This document shows positions 15,246 through 23,598 of a DNA stretch of 64,000 nt, piece by piece. Numbering within the stretch: position 1 is the first letter of the stretch; each line of letters starts with the position of its first letter. The notes under the pieces are model-generated. The model ran no database searches, was not told the DNA's origin, and worked only from the letters and a program-made list of their open reading frames with translations. A program made the translations under genes and the position numbers. This DNA comes from Telluribacter humicola (GTDB lineage: Bacteria > Bacteroidota > Bacteroidia > Cytophagales > Spirosomataceae), in NCBI RefSeq assembly GCF_017355935.1, contig NZ_JAFIQT010000002.1, positions 868,001 through 932,000 of the forward strand, written 5' to 3'.

Positions 15246-17114
15246 TTATTTCTTATTCCAACGCGACCGTAGATAGAAGGCGGCAGCTTTTGGTTTACGA
15301 TCTCTTGTAAAAACTCCTTTGTAATTGACTCCCCCGAAACGGATAATACCCTGTCCGGTTTTGAAATCAGAAAACGCCCATACGTGCATACCGGCTACGT
15401 AGTCCTTGGTAGCAGCCACGTCGAGGTAGGCCTTGATGAAGTTGGTCTGGAACTCCTCGGTAAACATCTCCGGTTCATCCGAGTGCATACCGGGGTAGGT
15501 ATCCGCACCGAACTCCGAAACCATGACAGGTTTGTTGAATTTCTTGTGCAAACCATCCATTTCCATCGACAGTAGTTTGACGGCCCCGTTCATGTCACCC
15601 GCGTGGGTATACCAGCCATAGTACCGGTTGATACAGATGATATCCGACATACCTACCCATTCGGAGGGGCCGCCCATCACTCCCACAAGTACCGCCAGTC
15701 GGGTTGGGTCCTTTTGTTTGACCAGAGAGAACATCTCCTGAAACAGCTCAATACTTTTGGGAGTTGCCTCCCGGCCGCCTGGACCTCCGGTGACACTTAC
15801 CTCTCTTGGAAAGGGCTCATTAGCTACGCACCACATGACCACCGACGGGTGGTTTTTATCCCTCTTGATGAGCTCGTTGATGTACTGCTTCACCATGACC
15901 TGACGTTGTGCCAGTTCGGTGGTGTCGCCGTGGAAGTAGAGTCCTACCGCCGGGATTTCATCGATCACCAGGAAGCCCTCCCGGTCGGCCATGCGCATAA
16001 ACTCTTCATCGTAGGGGTAGTGGGAGGTACGGAACGAATTGGCTCCGGCCCACTTCATCAGTGAAAAATCTTTAACAATAACCGGATTGGCCGCACCCCG
16101 GCCGAAGATGGGGAAGTCTTCGTGCTTGCCAAATCCTTTCAGGAACACCGGCTTGCCATTAAGCAGCACCTGGGTACTAGTAGTAGAGATGGTGCGTACG
16201 CCGGTTTCGAGGGTATAGCGGTCGAGGGTAGTCTTGTTATCGCCAACCGTCACCTCTACCTGGTACAGGTACGGGTCTTCGGGTGACCACAGCCGTACAT
16301 CCGGGATAGAAACAGTAGCCGTGGCGGCATTGCCCGCTATGCGGATAGGAGCCTCATATTTCTTGCCGTTGCCAGTAACCGTGATGGTACCCCGGGTGGC
16401 TTTACCCTCGGTGGCGACGGCTACTTCCAGGCTACCTGTCGTACCCGTAAAACCGGGCTTGACGGTAATATCTTTGATAGAAGCTACGGCTGGCAGAGAG
16501 TACAGCCATACATCCCGATGCAAACCGGCGTAGGGGAAGAAGTCGTAGTTGGACTTGGGGAAGTTGGAAAAAGGCCCACCCTGTACATTACCCGTAGGTA
16601 CCCGTGAAGGCTTCAGATGGTTTTCGATCTGGATGGAGATCCGATTGGCGGCTCCCCAGTTGATATAGGGGCTCACCTCAAACGCAAAGGGTAGGTGTCC
16701 CCCTTCGTGCATCCCTACCGGCTGACCATTGATCCAGACTTTGGCGGCATAGTTAGCCGAGCCGATTCGGATAAAAATACGCTGCCCTTTCCAGGAGCTG
16801 GGTACGTAGCTTTGCTTTTCGTACCATACCATACCCAGGTAGTCACGCATATCCGTAAACTGCTCGTTCCAGCTACCCGGTACTGCTATAGACCTTGATT
16901 CTTTTAAGCCATTTTGCCATCCTTCTTTTGCACCCACTTCCAGGGAGTCTTTCCTGAATTGCCACATGCCCGACAGGCTCAGGGTATTGCGGTAATCATT
17001 CTGCAGTGGGTACAGGGCAATCCGGTCCGGATCAGCAGAGGCGAAGGTTTGGGTTTGGCCTGAATGGGCCAGGTTCAGCAGGAGGAGTAAGGATACCAGA
17101 TAGATGGACTTCAT
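15246..17114 (-). CDS. Secreted beta-glucuronidase, GH2 family
   Basis: A 622-residue GH2 enzyme with a signal peptide (about 1-21), then sugar-binding/jelly-roll, immunoglobulin-like and TIM-barrel domains. Acid/base Glu433 (VVMWCVANEPF) and nucleophile Glu534 (MVSEFGADTYPGMHS) are present. The N-x-K motif that contacts the glucuronate carboxylate in bacterial GUS is kept as Asn597-Tyr-Lys599 (VNYKGVFTRDRKPK), and RTSHYPY and AVGL segments also match UidA. This supports release of glucuronic acid from periplasmic glycans over beta-galactosidase activity. It is followed at zero spacing by the Nudix regulator, and its promoter overlaps a palindrome. Confidence 0.92.
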   Translation of the reverse strand: MKSIYLVSLLLLLNLAHSGQTQTFASADPDRIALYPLQNDYRNTLSLSGMWQFRKDSLEVGAKEGWQNGLKESRSIAVPGSWNEQFTDMRDYLGMVWYEKQSYVPSSWKGQRIFIRIGSANYAAKVWINGQPVGMHEGGHLPFAFEVSPYINWGAANRISIQIENHLKPSRVPTGNVQGGPFSNFPKSNYDFFPYAGLHRDVWLYSLPAVASIKDITVKPGFTGTTGSLEVAVATEGKATRGTITVTGNGKKYEAPIRIAGNAATATVSIPDVRLWSPEDPYLYQVEVTVGDNKTTLDRYTLETGVRTISTTSTQVLLNGKPVFLKGFGKHEDFPIFGRGAANPVIVKDFSLMKWAGANSFRTSHYPYDEEFMRMADREGFLVIDEIPAVGLYFHGDTTELAQRQVMVKQYINELIKRDKNHPSVVMWCVANEPFPREVSVTGGPGGREATPKSIELFQEMFSLVKQKDPTRLAVLVGVMGGPSEWVGMSDIICINRYYGWYTHAGDMNGAVKLLSMEMDGLHKKFNKPVMVSEFGADTYPGMHSDEPEMFTEEFQTNFIKAYLDVAATKDYVAGMHVWAFSDFKTGQGIIRFGGVNYKGVFTRDRKPKAAAFYLRSRWNKK

Positions 17115-17162
17115 TTTCTTGATTGGTAAGAGTACGACTTAGTCTGAATTAGGATTGGATTA

Positions 17163-17170
17163 CAAAGGTA
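17163..17170 (-). promoter_or_regulatory. Candidate -7 box of the beta-glucuronidase promoter
   Basis: Reads TACCTTTG on the minus strand, an exact TAnnTTTG match to the Bacteroidetes -7 consensus, about 49 bp upstream of the glucuronidase start. No good TTTG -33 box precedes it; the palindrome at 17189-17209 occupies that place. Confidence 0.5.
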
Positions 17171-17179
17171 TATAATTGG

Positions 17180-17209
17180 CTAAAAGTTATTGTCTAAAAG
17201 TTAGACAAT
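17180..17209. promoter_or_regulatory. Candidate operator of the Nudix regulator
   Basis: ATTGTCTAA-AAG-TTAGACAAT (17189-17209) is a perfect 9-bp inverted repeat. CTAAAAGTTA is also repeated directly at 17180-17189 and 17194-17203. The element sits where the -33 region of the glucuronidase promoter should be, so protein binding would block transcription. Assignment to the Nudix regulator is inference. Confidence 0.55.
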
Positions 17210-17598
17210 GATAAAATTCTTTTTCTACCTTTGGCCATCGATAGCGAAATTCAACGAGCAGGTGCGACTGTAACTGCTGGTTCATAAGTACTTATAGCGG
17301 AGACTGCTTTGTTAGCAGCTCCTTCGGCTCAGCAGTTGGAAGTGTTATTCGGGGAAATATACAGTGAGCGGGTTACCCTGTGAATAAATCGAAATCACCC
17401 TAAAGAAGGAAAGCTGTACATGAAGGTAGGCTAACACGTGGAAATGAAGCGATTATATTCAACGTAGGAAATAAATGGTATAGTACTCCGGTTTGAAAGA
17501 GGCTCGGATCAACAGGTTTTGACATTGATCCTGGATGTTCAGGGGATGTCCTTTAAGGGTAGTAAGTAATGAAGTTTCACGTTTAATCAATTTATAGT

Positions 17599-17979
17599 AT
17601 GAAAAAAGTAAGCTTGTTTCTGTTCATTTTTATTCTTGGAGTTTGTGTAAATGGCTTTTCGCAAACCACAACGGCACCCGACTTCTTTGCCGGTCAATGG
17701 GAGATTTTGGTAACAGGAGTACCCAATGGAGATGTAAAATTTATTACGGAATTGACCCGCAAGGATGGTAAACTGACGGGAGAGTTGAAAGACCCTACCG
17801 GTACCAGACCGGCAGTTCCTATTACGAAGGTTGAGGAGAATGGCGACACTATCATCATTCATTTTGATAATGATCAGGTGGGTGACATAGGTATTGAACT
17901 GGCCAAAGTAGACGAGGACCATCTGAAAGGGCAACTGATGAGTATGTTTGAAGCAACTGCCGTTCGTAAAGGAAAGTAA
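17599..17979 (+). CDS. Small secreted protein of unknown function
   Basis: A 126-residue protein with a signal peptide (MKKVSLFLFIFILGVCVNGF, cleavage near SQTT). The mature part is a short beta-rich domain with alternating strands (GQWEILVTGVPNGDVKF, KLTGELKDPTGTRPAVPITK, DTIIIHFDNDQVGDIGIEL). It resembles lipocalin-like or DUF-type small beta barrels of Bacteroidetes that carry a GxW near the N-terminus. No catalytic motif is visible. Transcribed alone and followed by a strong terminator. Confidence 0.75.
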   Translation: MKKVSLFLFIFILGVCVNGFSQTTTAPDFFAGQWEILVTGVPNGDVKFITELTRKDGKLTGELKDPTGTRPAVPITKVEENGDTIIIHFDNDQVGDIGIELAKVDEDHLKGQLMSMFEATAVRKGK

Positions 17980-18070
17980 GGAATACTGGTACCTGCTAAA
18001 CCAGGTACCTGCAAAATCTGCTTTTTCCTGAGCTTCACCCAGTATCTAGTACTGATTATCTTAAATGAGC

Positions 18071-18108
18071 AACCGTCGGCCGGATTTCAATGCCGGCCGA
18101 CGGTTTTT
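18071..18108 (+). terminator. Rho-independent terminator
   Basis: A 13-bp perfect stem AACCGTCGGCCGG (18071-18083) with CCGGCCGACGGTT (18093-18105), 9-nt loop, then TTT. Ends the 17599-17979 transcript. Confidence 0.85.
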
Positions 18109-18193
18109 ATGAATGTTTTCCAACTAGCTCACCATCCATTTAAGACTCTCAATTTGTCAATTCCAATGTTTCAACTCAGGTACTTATAAGTAA

Positions 18194-18997
18194 ATGGAAG
18201 TCCAAAACAAAACCATTGTCGTGACAGGTGGAGGAAGTGGAATGGGACGTGAAATCGTACTCCACCTCCTGTCCAAGGGGGCCAGCGTGGTGGCTATTGA
18301 TATCAATGAAGCTACTCTGAAGGAAACGGTGGCGTTAGCTAATCACAGCCAATCACTTAGCACCTTTGCGGTGGATATTACTAATAAGGCATCTGTTGAA
18401 AAATTGCTGGGTGATATCTTTGATCAAGTCGGTGCGGTGGATGGTATCATCAACAACGCGGGTATTATCCAGCCATTTATCAAGGTAGATCAGCTGGGCT
18501 ATGAGGCAATAGAGCGGGTATTTAACGTCAATTTCTACGGTACCCTGTACATGACCAAGACGTTCCTGCCGCATTTGCTAACCCGTCCCGAAGCACATAT
18601 CGTGAATGTATCGAGTATGGGCGGTTTCCTGCCCGTGCCGGGCCAGACTATATACGGTGCCTCCAAGGCGGCTGTAAAACTATTTACCGAAGGACTTCAT
18701 TCAGAGCTTGCCGATACCTGGGTACATGTGACTATTGTATTTCCGGGGGCGGTAAGTACCAACATAACCCAGAATTCAGGAGCGAGCACACCACACCGAT
18801 CTACCTCCAACAGTAAGTCGATGAAGGTGTTATCCGCAGACAAAGCCGCTGAAATCATCATTGAAGGCATGGAACAGAACCGATACCGGGTGCTGGTAGG
18901 TAATGATGCCAAAATGATGGATCTATACTACCGCTTCAATCCGGCTTCGGCCGCCAGAATGATTGCTCAAAAAATGAAAAGCGTATCAGCCATCTAA
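18194..18997 (+). CDS. Short-chain dehydrogenase/reductase
   Basis: A 267-residue classical SDR oxidoreductase. It has the Rossmann glycine motif near residues 11-19 (VTGGGSGMGREIV), NNAGI in the middle, the catalytic Ser in VNVSSMGG, and Tyr-x-x-x-Lys in YGASKAAVK. The C-terminal substrate region is short and variable. NAD(P)-dependent oxidation or reduction of an alcohol/ketone; substrate unknown. Monocistronic between a terminator and the isomerase gene 100 bp downstream. Confidence 0.9.
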   Translation: MEVQNKTIVVTGGGSGMGREIVLHLLSKGASVVAIDINEATLKETVALANHSQSLSTFAVDITNKASVEKLLGDIFDQVGAVDGIINNAGIIQPFIKVDQLGYEAIERVFNVNFYGTLYMTKTFLPHLLTRPEAHIVNVSSMGGFLPVPGQTIYGASKAAVKLFTEGLHSELADTWVHVTIVFPGAVSTNITQNSGASTPHRSTSNSKSMKVLSADKAAEIIIEGMEQNRYRVLVGNDAKMMDLYYRFNPASAARMIAQKMKSVSAI

Positions 18998-19099
18998 GCT
19001 GTCAGGAAGTAGCAGTATATTGATTAATTTATTTTCTCTCGAAATCCATTAATATAGCAGGTGTTGCCAGTCCGGCATTTATATCAATCAATAAGTACT

Positions 19100-19957
19100 A
19101 TGAACATTTCCCGTAAAGAATTTCTTAAAACCAGCGCTCTGGCGCTGACATTACCACTACTCAACAAGGTAGACGCTTTTGCCAAACCTATCAAAAACGT
19201 CGGTCTGCAACTCTATACCCTCCGCAATGAGTTAGGTAAAGATCCCGATGGAACGCTCAAAAAAGTAGCCGAAATAGGTTACAAGGAAGTGGAGACTTTT
19301 GGCTACTCGGGTGGTAAGTTCTTCGGCAAGACACCAGGTGAATTCAAAGCGCTACTCAATAGCCTGGGCCTTACAACGCCCAGCGGTCACTATATGCCTA
19401 ACAACCTGAAGAAAGACTGGAACGTAGCGGTAGATCATGCGGCTGAAGTGGGTCAGAAATTCATGATGTTAGCCTTTCTGTTCCCTAACGACCGTAAGAC
19501 GATAGATGATTATAAGAAGTTGTGCGACACGTTCAACGAGGCGGGTGAAGTCTGCCAGAAAGCCGGTATCCAGTTTGGGTACCATAACCACGATTTTGAA
19601 TTCCAGACGCTAGACGGGCAGGTACCTTACGATGTGATGCTGAAAGGAACCGATCCAAAGCTGGTAAAAATGGAATTGGACCTGTACTGGGCTAATTATG
19701 CAGGTGTAGATCCCGTTGAACTGTTCAAACAGAATCCCGGACGTTTCCCGCTGGTTCACCTGAAAGATATGGCCAAAACCGAAAAACGTGAGTTTGCCGA
19801 GGTAGGTACGGGTTCCATTGATTTTCAGCGTATCCTCGATGCACGTAAGACGGCCGGTATCAAGCATTTCTTTGTGGAGCAGGATGCCGTGACCAAAGGT
19901 ACACCGCTGGAGGCCATTGCCCTCAGCTACAAAAACGTAGGTAAATTAAAAGTGTAG
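19100..19957 (+). CDS. Exported sugar phosphate isomerase/epimerase-like protein
   Basis: A 285-residue TIM-barrel protein of the xylose-isomerase-like family. The Met at 19100 starts a twin-arginine-like leader (NISRKEFLKTSALALTLPLL), a common feature of Cytophagales members, so export is likely; an upstream start at 19061 would bury this leader. Barrel markers are VGLQLYTLRNELG, a metal-site Glu/His region FGYHNHDFEFQ, MELDLYWANYAGVDP, and HLKDM followed by EVGTGSIDFQRIL. Probably acts on an extracytoplasmic sugar, but the substrate is unknown. A perfect 20-bp hairpin ends the gene. Confidence 0.85.
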   Translation: MNISRKEFLKTSALALTLPLLNKVDAFAKPIKNVGLQLYTLRNELGKDPDGTLKKVAEIGYKEVETFGYSGGKFFGKTPGEFKALLNSLGLTTPSGHYMPNNLKKDWNVAVDHAAEVGQKFMMLAFLFPNDRKTIDDYKKLCDTFNEAGEVCQKAGIQFGYHNHDFEFQTLDGQVPYDVMLKGTDPKLVKMELDLYWANYAGVDPVELFKQNPGRFPLVHLKDMAKTEKREFAEVGTGSIDFQRILDARKTAGIKHFFVEQDAVTKGTPLEAIALSYKNVGKLKV

Positions 19958-19980
19958 AATCTAGATCAAAAGTTTGCCTG

Positions 19981-20024
19981 ATACAAAAAGCGGTGCCTGC
20001 AAGAGCAGGCACCGCTTTTTGTAT
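19981..20024. terminator. Perfect 20-bp bidirectional terminator hairpin
   Basis: Positions 19981-20000 pair without mismatch with 20005-20024 around an AAGA loop; the arms begin and end with A5/T5 tracts, so it can act in both directions. It serves the rightward isomerase gene and lies 37 bp past the stop of the leftward Nudix remnant. Confidence 0.85.
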
Positions 20025-20061
20025 GGTTGTAATCAACGCCTTAAGATGATTATAACTCCGG

Positions 20062-20238
20062 CTAATACGTATGCACAATACTCTGTCTTAGCGCTTCCTC
20101 ATACGCCTCCTTCTCAAATTGATACAGATATGGAGAGCGATGGGCACCGATATGGCGCTGCTCATCCAGCTTTTTGATCAACCCCAGACTCACCAGCTTC
20201 TTAGCAAAGTTACGCTGATCCAGGGTCTTACCTAGGAT
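20062..20238 (-). pseudogene. C-terminal remnant of a Nudix-type regulator
   Basis: Leftward translation gives ILGKTLDQRNFAKKLVSLGL, then IKKLDEQRHIGAHRSPYLYQ and FEKEAYEEALRQS, ending in TAG at 20062-20064. This matches the winged-HTH end of the Nudix regulator at 14424-15245 (NNFQKKILDL, APYLYRFQRS). Upstream of 20238 the frame stays open for a while, but the homology stops and no Nudix domain is present. It is a truncated copy, not a functional gene. The upstream neighbour is an unrelated methyltransferase gene. Confidence 0.7.
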
Positions 20239-20292
20239 GGTCGGACAACCTACCTGGCTCCCGGGAGTAGCAGTAAATAGAAGATATGGTGG

Positions 20293-20916
20293 CTATACTA
20301 CATGATCCTTTTGGGCCTTTCTATACCTTAAGAGTGGCCAAAGCATAGGTACTCGCTTTTGGTAGTGTCTGTAGGTGTTTCCAAAAGTCTGGATGAGCTT
20401 CCTCTCTTCAAAGTAGATGCCTACCCTGATGTATAGAGTTGTAAATACAGCCAGAAGGCCATTACTTATGGTAGGACTGATGATGAATAGAGCAAATGTC
20501 ACGAGTATGGTACCGCTGTACAGTGGATGGCGGACGTATCCCAGTATTCCTCCCTGCTTCAATTGTGAGGCATACGTAGGTGGGCTTTTCCAAACTACAT
20601 TCAGCCCGGTAAACTCTCTTAGATCATACTGCCGTAAGGCCAGCCAGAGTACTATTAGCCCTACAACCAGCACGGTTGATCCTACTATTTGCTCCCATCT
20701 GCCTGGTGACCACAGGTAGTCAACAGGTGCCTGGCGATGGCAATCCAGCACTACCCAAAAAGTAGCCAAAGCCACCAGATTGTAGAACAGACGGTAGTAG
20801 TGATAGAGTTTACCCATTCTACTACTAAGCCAGGTCTTCACAACGGTAGAGGCTGTGACACTATGAAGACTTCCGAACAACAGCCATGCAATAATGATAG
20901 ACCAATAGGAGGACAT
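20293..20916 (-). CDS. Integral membrane methyltransferase (isoprenylcysteine-type family)
   Basis: A 207-residue membrane protein with five or six hydrophobic segments. The C-terminal half carries the isoprenylcysteine/phospholipid methyltransferase signature: GGILGYVRHPLYSGT (RHPxY), FALFIISPT, and EERKLIQTFGNTYRHYQKRV (EE...Y..Y). NnrU and PEMT-like proteins share this core. Probably methylates a lipid or a membrane-embedded substrate with S-adenosylmethionine. Single gene with short gaps on both sides; substrate unknown. Confidence 0.82.
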   Translation of the reverse strand: MSSYWSIIIAWLLFGSLHSVTASTVVKTWLSSRMGKLYHYYRLFYNLVALATFWVVLDCHRQAPVDYLWSPGRWEQIVGSTVLVVGLIVLWLALRQYDLREFTGLNVVWKSPPTYASQLKQGGILGYVRHPLYSGTILVTFALFIISPTISNGLLAVFTTLYIRVGIYFEERKLIQTFGNTYRHYQKRVPMLWPLLRYRKAQKDHVV

Positions 20917-21105
20917 AGCAAGTGAAAGGTATTTGTCTAATGTGAGTACACTATATTACAAAAATGGAGACAAACCCAGGGATTGATTTTCCCATATCTG
21001 TTGATGAAGTACTTAGAGCACTTAGCTAACATGCACTGTACCTGGTAGCTGAACATACTGTTTCATAGCATTTGAGTAGCTACCACAGGAAAAGTAGTAC
21101 AGTGA

Positions 21106-21723
21106 TTATTGGCCGGCAAGATCATTCAGGTACTGGCGAAATCCGTCCGTATCGTAGTTAGCCATTCCCTCAATGCGATGCACAATTTGTCCGCGGGTGT
21201 CGAGAATCAGGGTAGTGGGGATGGCCTGGGAAATGAAGTCCTGGGGTAACGAACTAGCCGGAATATAAACTGGGAATGAAAACTCTTGCTGCTTTAAGTA
21301 CCGCTCGGCTTTGGCAGGGTCCTTATCCAGGGATAGCATCACAAAGGCTACTTTCTCCTTATCCATAGACTGGTACAGCTTCTCAATGGCCGGCATCTCG
21401 GCCCGGCAGGGAGGACACCAGGTAGCCCACTGATTTAGGAATACAACCTTTCCCCGTAGCGACTCCAGAGTAACTTGTTGCCCATCAAGCGTAGTCATTG
21501 TAAACTGGTAGCCAGGGGAATACGTAGCTGCATCGGAGCGATGTGCCGCTTCCAGTTGAGTGGTTTCAGGAATGGATGGGTTCATCAGGCCAGTGGCCAG
21601 AATCAACCGTTGCACTTGCCCAATGACCGGAGTGTGCAGCCCCGTTACGTATAGGAATCCAAAAACAACAAGTACTACTACCCAATCAGGTACTTTCCTA
21701 AACAATCTCTTTATGGTATCCAC
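21106..21723 (-). CDS. Membrane-anchored TlpA-like thiol-disulfide oxidoreductase
   Basis: A 205-residue protein with an N-terminal membrane anchor (about 14-30: WVVVLVVFGFLYVTGLH) and a periplasmic thioredoxin fold (70-205). The active site is Cys103-Pro-Pro-Cys106 (WATWCPPCRAEM), and a cis-Pro loop region (SQAIPTTLILDTRG) follows. This is the TlpA/ResA group that reduces disulfides in the envelope, for example during cytochrome c maturation. No partner genes are adjacent. Complete length. Confidence 0.92.
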   Translation of the reverse strand: MDTIKRLFRKVPDWVVVLVVFGFLYVTGLHTPVIGQVQRLILATGLMNPSIPETTQLEAAHRSDAATYSPGYQFTMTTLDGQQVTLESLRGKVVFLNQWATWCPPCRAEMPAIEKLYQSMDKEKVAFVMLSLDKDPAKAERYLKQQEFSFPVYIPASSLPQDFISQAIPTTLILDTRGQIVHRIEGMANYDTDGFRQYLNDLAGQ

Positions 21724-22187
21724 GGTTGTATCTTTTTGGAGGGTACTTTAATTGACAAAGCCTCATTCTATTTCTGCTCTCAAATATAAGGTATATGCTG
21801 AAGTACTTCCGTATTCAGTAGTACCTATAGGTAGGTGTTGGTCGTGGTGTAGTCATTAGGTACTTAATAAAATAGTTGTCTCCAGGCTAGTAGAAGCAGG
21901 TGCCGGTGGCTAAATTTGCTATGAGGGTATTATAAAAGTAATAAAGTAGGTACCTCTCCATTTCAGTCTGATAAAGTGCCACTTCGATACATGTACTCCT
22001 GGCTATTCTCTACGATCTTGGAAGTACTTCGTGCTTCTGCCCGCAGGCAGCAGCAGACTTGTTTTGTTCTGCTATACGCACTATTGATCTCATGCTTTTA
22101 TAATAGGCCTATGAAAGTAGGAGGATATTTAAAAATGGAGAGGCAGGTACTGATCAGCCTTCGGGTATATTACACATTCTTAAAAAT
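21724..22187. other. Gene-free region before the GNAT gene
   Basis: 464 bp between divergent genes (tlpA-like left, GNAT right). I see no credible coding frame, strong hairpin or consensus promoter. It contains several AGTACT/GGTACC words, which are common throughout the window. Confidence 0.5.
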
Positions 22188-22595
22188 ATGATCATAAAAG
22201 AAATCGCCGCGGAAGATACCTGGCCTATACGACAGCTTGTGATGTGGCCGGAAAAGCCCATTGAATTTGTAAAGATCAGGGGGGATGAAGAGGCCCAGCA
22301 TTATGGACTCTATAAAGGTGACAAGCTCATGTCGGTTATTTCCTGTTTTAATGAAGGTGACGAAATGCAATTCAGGAAGTTTGCAACGTTGGTAGATGAA
22401 CAGGGGCAGGGATTAGGTACCTATCTCTTGAACCATGTACTTGATGTAGCCCGTGAACAACAGATCAGACGGCTGTGGTGCAATGCCAGGCGGGATAAGA
22501 TGGGCTTCTATGAAAAATTCGGATTGCAAAGTACAGAGGCTACGTTTGTAAAAGCAGGGATCGAATACGTAATCATGGAGCGTATTCTTAAGTAG
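22188..22595 (+). CDS. GNAT-family N-acetyltransferase
   Basis: A 135-residue compact GNAT enzyme transferring an acetyl group from acetyl-CoA. The family core is visible: LMSVISCFNEGDEMQFRKFA strand, acetyl-CoA loop VDEQGQGLGTYLLNHVL (Q-x-x-G-x-G/A form), and FYEKFGLQ near the C-terminus. The RRLWCNARRDKMGFYEKFG region resembles small-molecule acetyltransferases. Substrate unknown. Single gene followed by a hairpin at 22622-22654. Confidence 0.85.
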   Translation: MIIKEIAAEDTWPIRQLVMWPEKPIEFVKIRGDEEAQHYGLYKGDKLMSVISCFNEGDEMQFRKFATLVDEQGQGLGTYLLNHVLDVAREQQIRRLWCNARRDKMGFYEKFGLQSTEATFVKAGIEYVIMERILK

Positions 22596-22621
22596 TTAAG
22601 TACCTGCCTATCGCCATTTAT

Positions 22622-22657
22622 ACCGAAGCCAGCGCAAGTAGCGCTGGCTTCGGTTCG
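22622..22657. terminator. Hairpin between GNAT and TauE/SafE genes
   Basis: A 14-bp perfect stem ACCGAAGCCAGCGC (22622-22635) with GCGCTGGCTTCGGT (22641-22654), 5-nt loop. The genes on both sides converge on it; the T tract is weak on both strands, so it probably acts as a bidirectional terminator. Confidence 0.65.
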
Positions 22658-22693
22658 TATAGAATATGGAGTTCATTTATCCTGATAAAGTAC

Positions 22694-23476
22694 TTACAGC
22701 ATGGGCTTTATGAACAGATCGTAGGCAAAGCGAACGATGGTGCCAAATACTACTACCAGAAAGAAGGTCCGGATAAATTTGTTGCCTTTGAGTAGCGTAA
22801 GCCGGGTACCCAGGAAGGAGCCACCTACATTGAAAATAGCCATAGGAATCGCGTACTGGTACAGGATATGACCGGACTGACTGAAGTAGATGATCGCTGC
22901 CACGTTGGTAGCGACATTGACAAACTTGGCGTTGGTAGTGGAGTGAAGGAAATCATTGCCGATCAGAGAGACGAAAGCCAGCATCAGAAAAGCGCCCGTA
23001 CCGGGGCCAATCAGCCCGTCATAAAAGCCAATAGTTAGCCCAAAGACCAGTCCAATCAGGATTTGCTTCAGAGTAGAGTAGCTTTTTTCCTGGTGGAGGC
23101 CGAAGTCCTTTTTGGAGTAGGTATAGATAGCCACCAGGACCAGGATCACCAGTATGACGGGCTTAATAAATTGGCTGCTGATCAGGGTGATGCAGTAGGC
23201 ACCTAATAGTGCACCCAGAAAAGCGATCCCTATGACCGGCAGGAGGACCTTCCAGTTGATCTTGACCTTGCTGGCGTAGCGGAACGCCGCCAGGGTAGTA
23301 CCACTGAGCGAAGGAATCTTGGTCGTACCCAGTATGGTAGCTACCGGATACTGAGGAAGTATAATGAGCATGGCGGGAGTCTGCAGCAATCCGCCGCCGC
23401 CCACAATGGAATCTATAAATCCGGCTCCGAACGAAGCCAGGCACAACAGTAGTAACTCTAAGGGAATTTCAGGCAT
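22694..23476 (-). CDS. TauE/SafE-family membrane transporter
   Basis: A 260-residue polytopic protein with about eight membrane segments, length typical of the TauE/SafE (DUF81) family. Repeated family motifs are LASFGAGFIDSIVGGGGLLQ in the first half and GLTIGFYDGLIGPGTGAFL in the second, each with the D...G.G pattern. Members export sulfite, sulfoacetate or other small anions, or carry sulfur compounds across the inner membrane. No sulfur-metabolism gene is adjacent, so the substrate is open. It lies 122 bp after the NAD(P)-binding gene on the same strand. Confidence 0.9.
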   Translation of the reverse strand: MPEIPLELLLLCLASFGAGFIDSIVGGGGLLQTPAMLIILPQYPVATILGTTKIPSLSGTTLAAFRYASKVKINWKVLLPVIGIAFLGALLGAYCITLISSQFIKPVILVILVLVAIYTYSKKDFGLHQEKSYSTLKQILIGLVFGLTIGFYDGLIGPGTGAFLMLAFVSLIGNDFLHSTTNAKFVNVATNVAAIIYFSQSGHILYQYAIPMAIFNVGGSFLGTRLTLLKGNKFIRTFFLVVVFGTIVRFAYDLFIKPML

Positions 23477-23598
23477 AGCAGGAGGTGATCACCATAACGT
23501 GGCTGCAAAAGTACTTACCAGCGGTCTGACTTGTATGGATCGAGTCTCTTTCTGGTAAAGTTTTGCCTGTAAACCTCTCAACTGTCATACAGGGAGCC

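Larger units (their letters stand above)
17115..17598. other. Gene-free region between glucuronidase and small secreted protein
   Basis: 484 bp between divergent genes. The left 100 bp hold the glucuronidase promoter and operator described separately. The rest (17210-17598) has no convincing gene, repeat or hairpin; it presumably contains the rightward promoter of 17599-17979, which I could not assign to a consensus. Confidence 0.5.
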
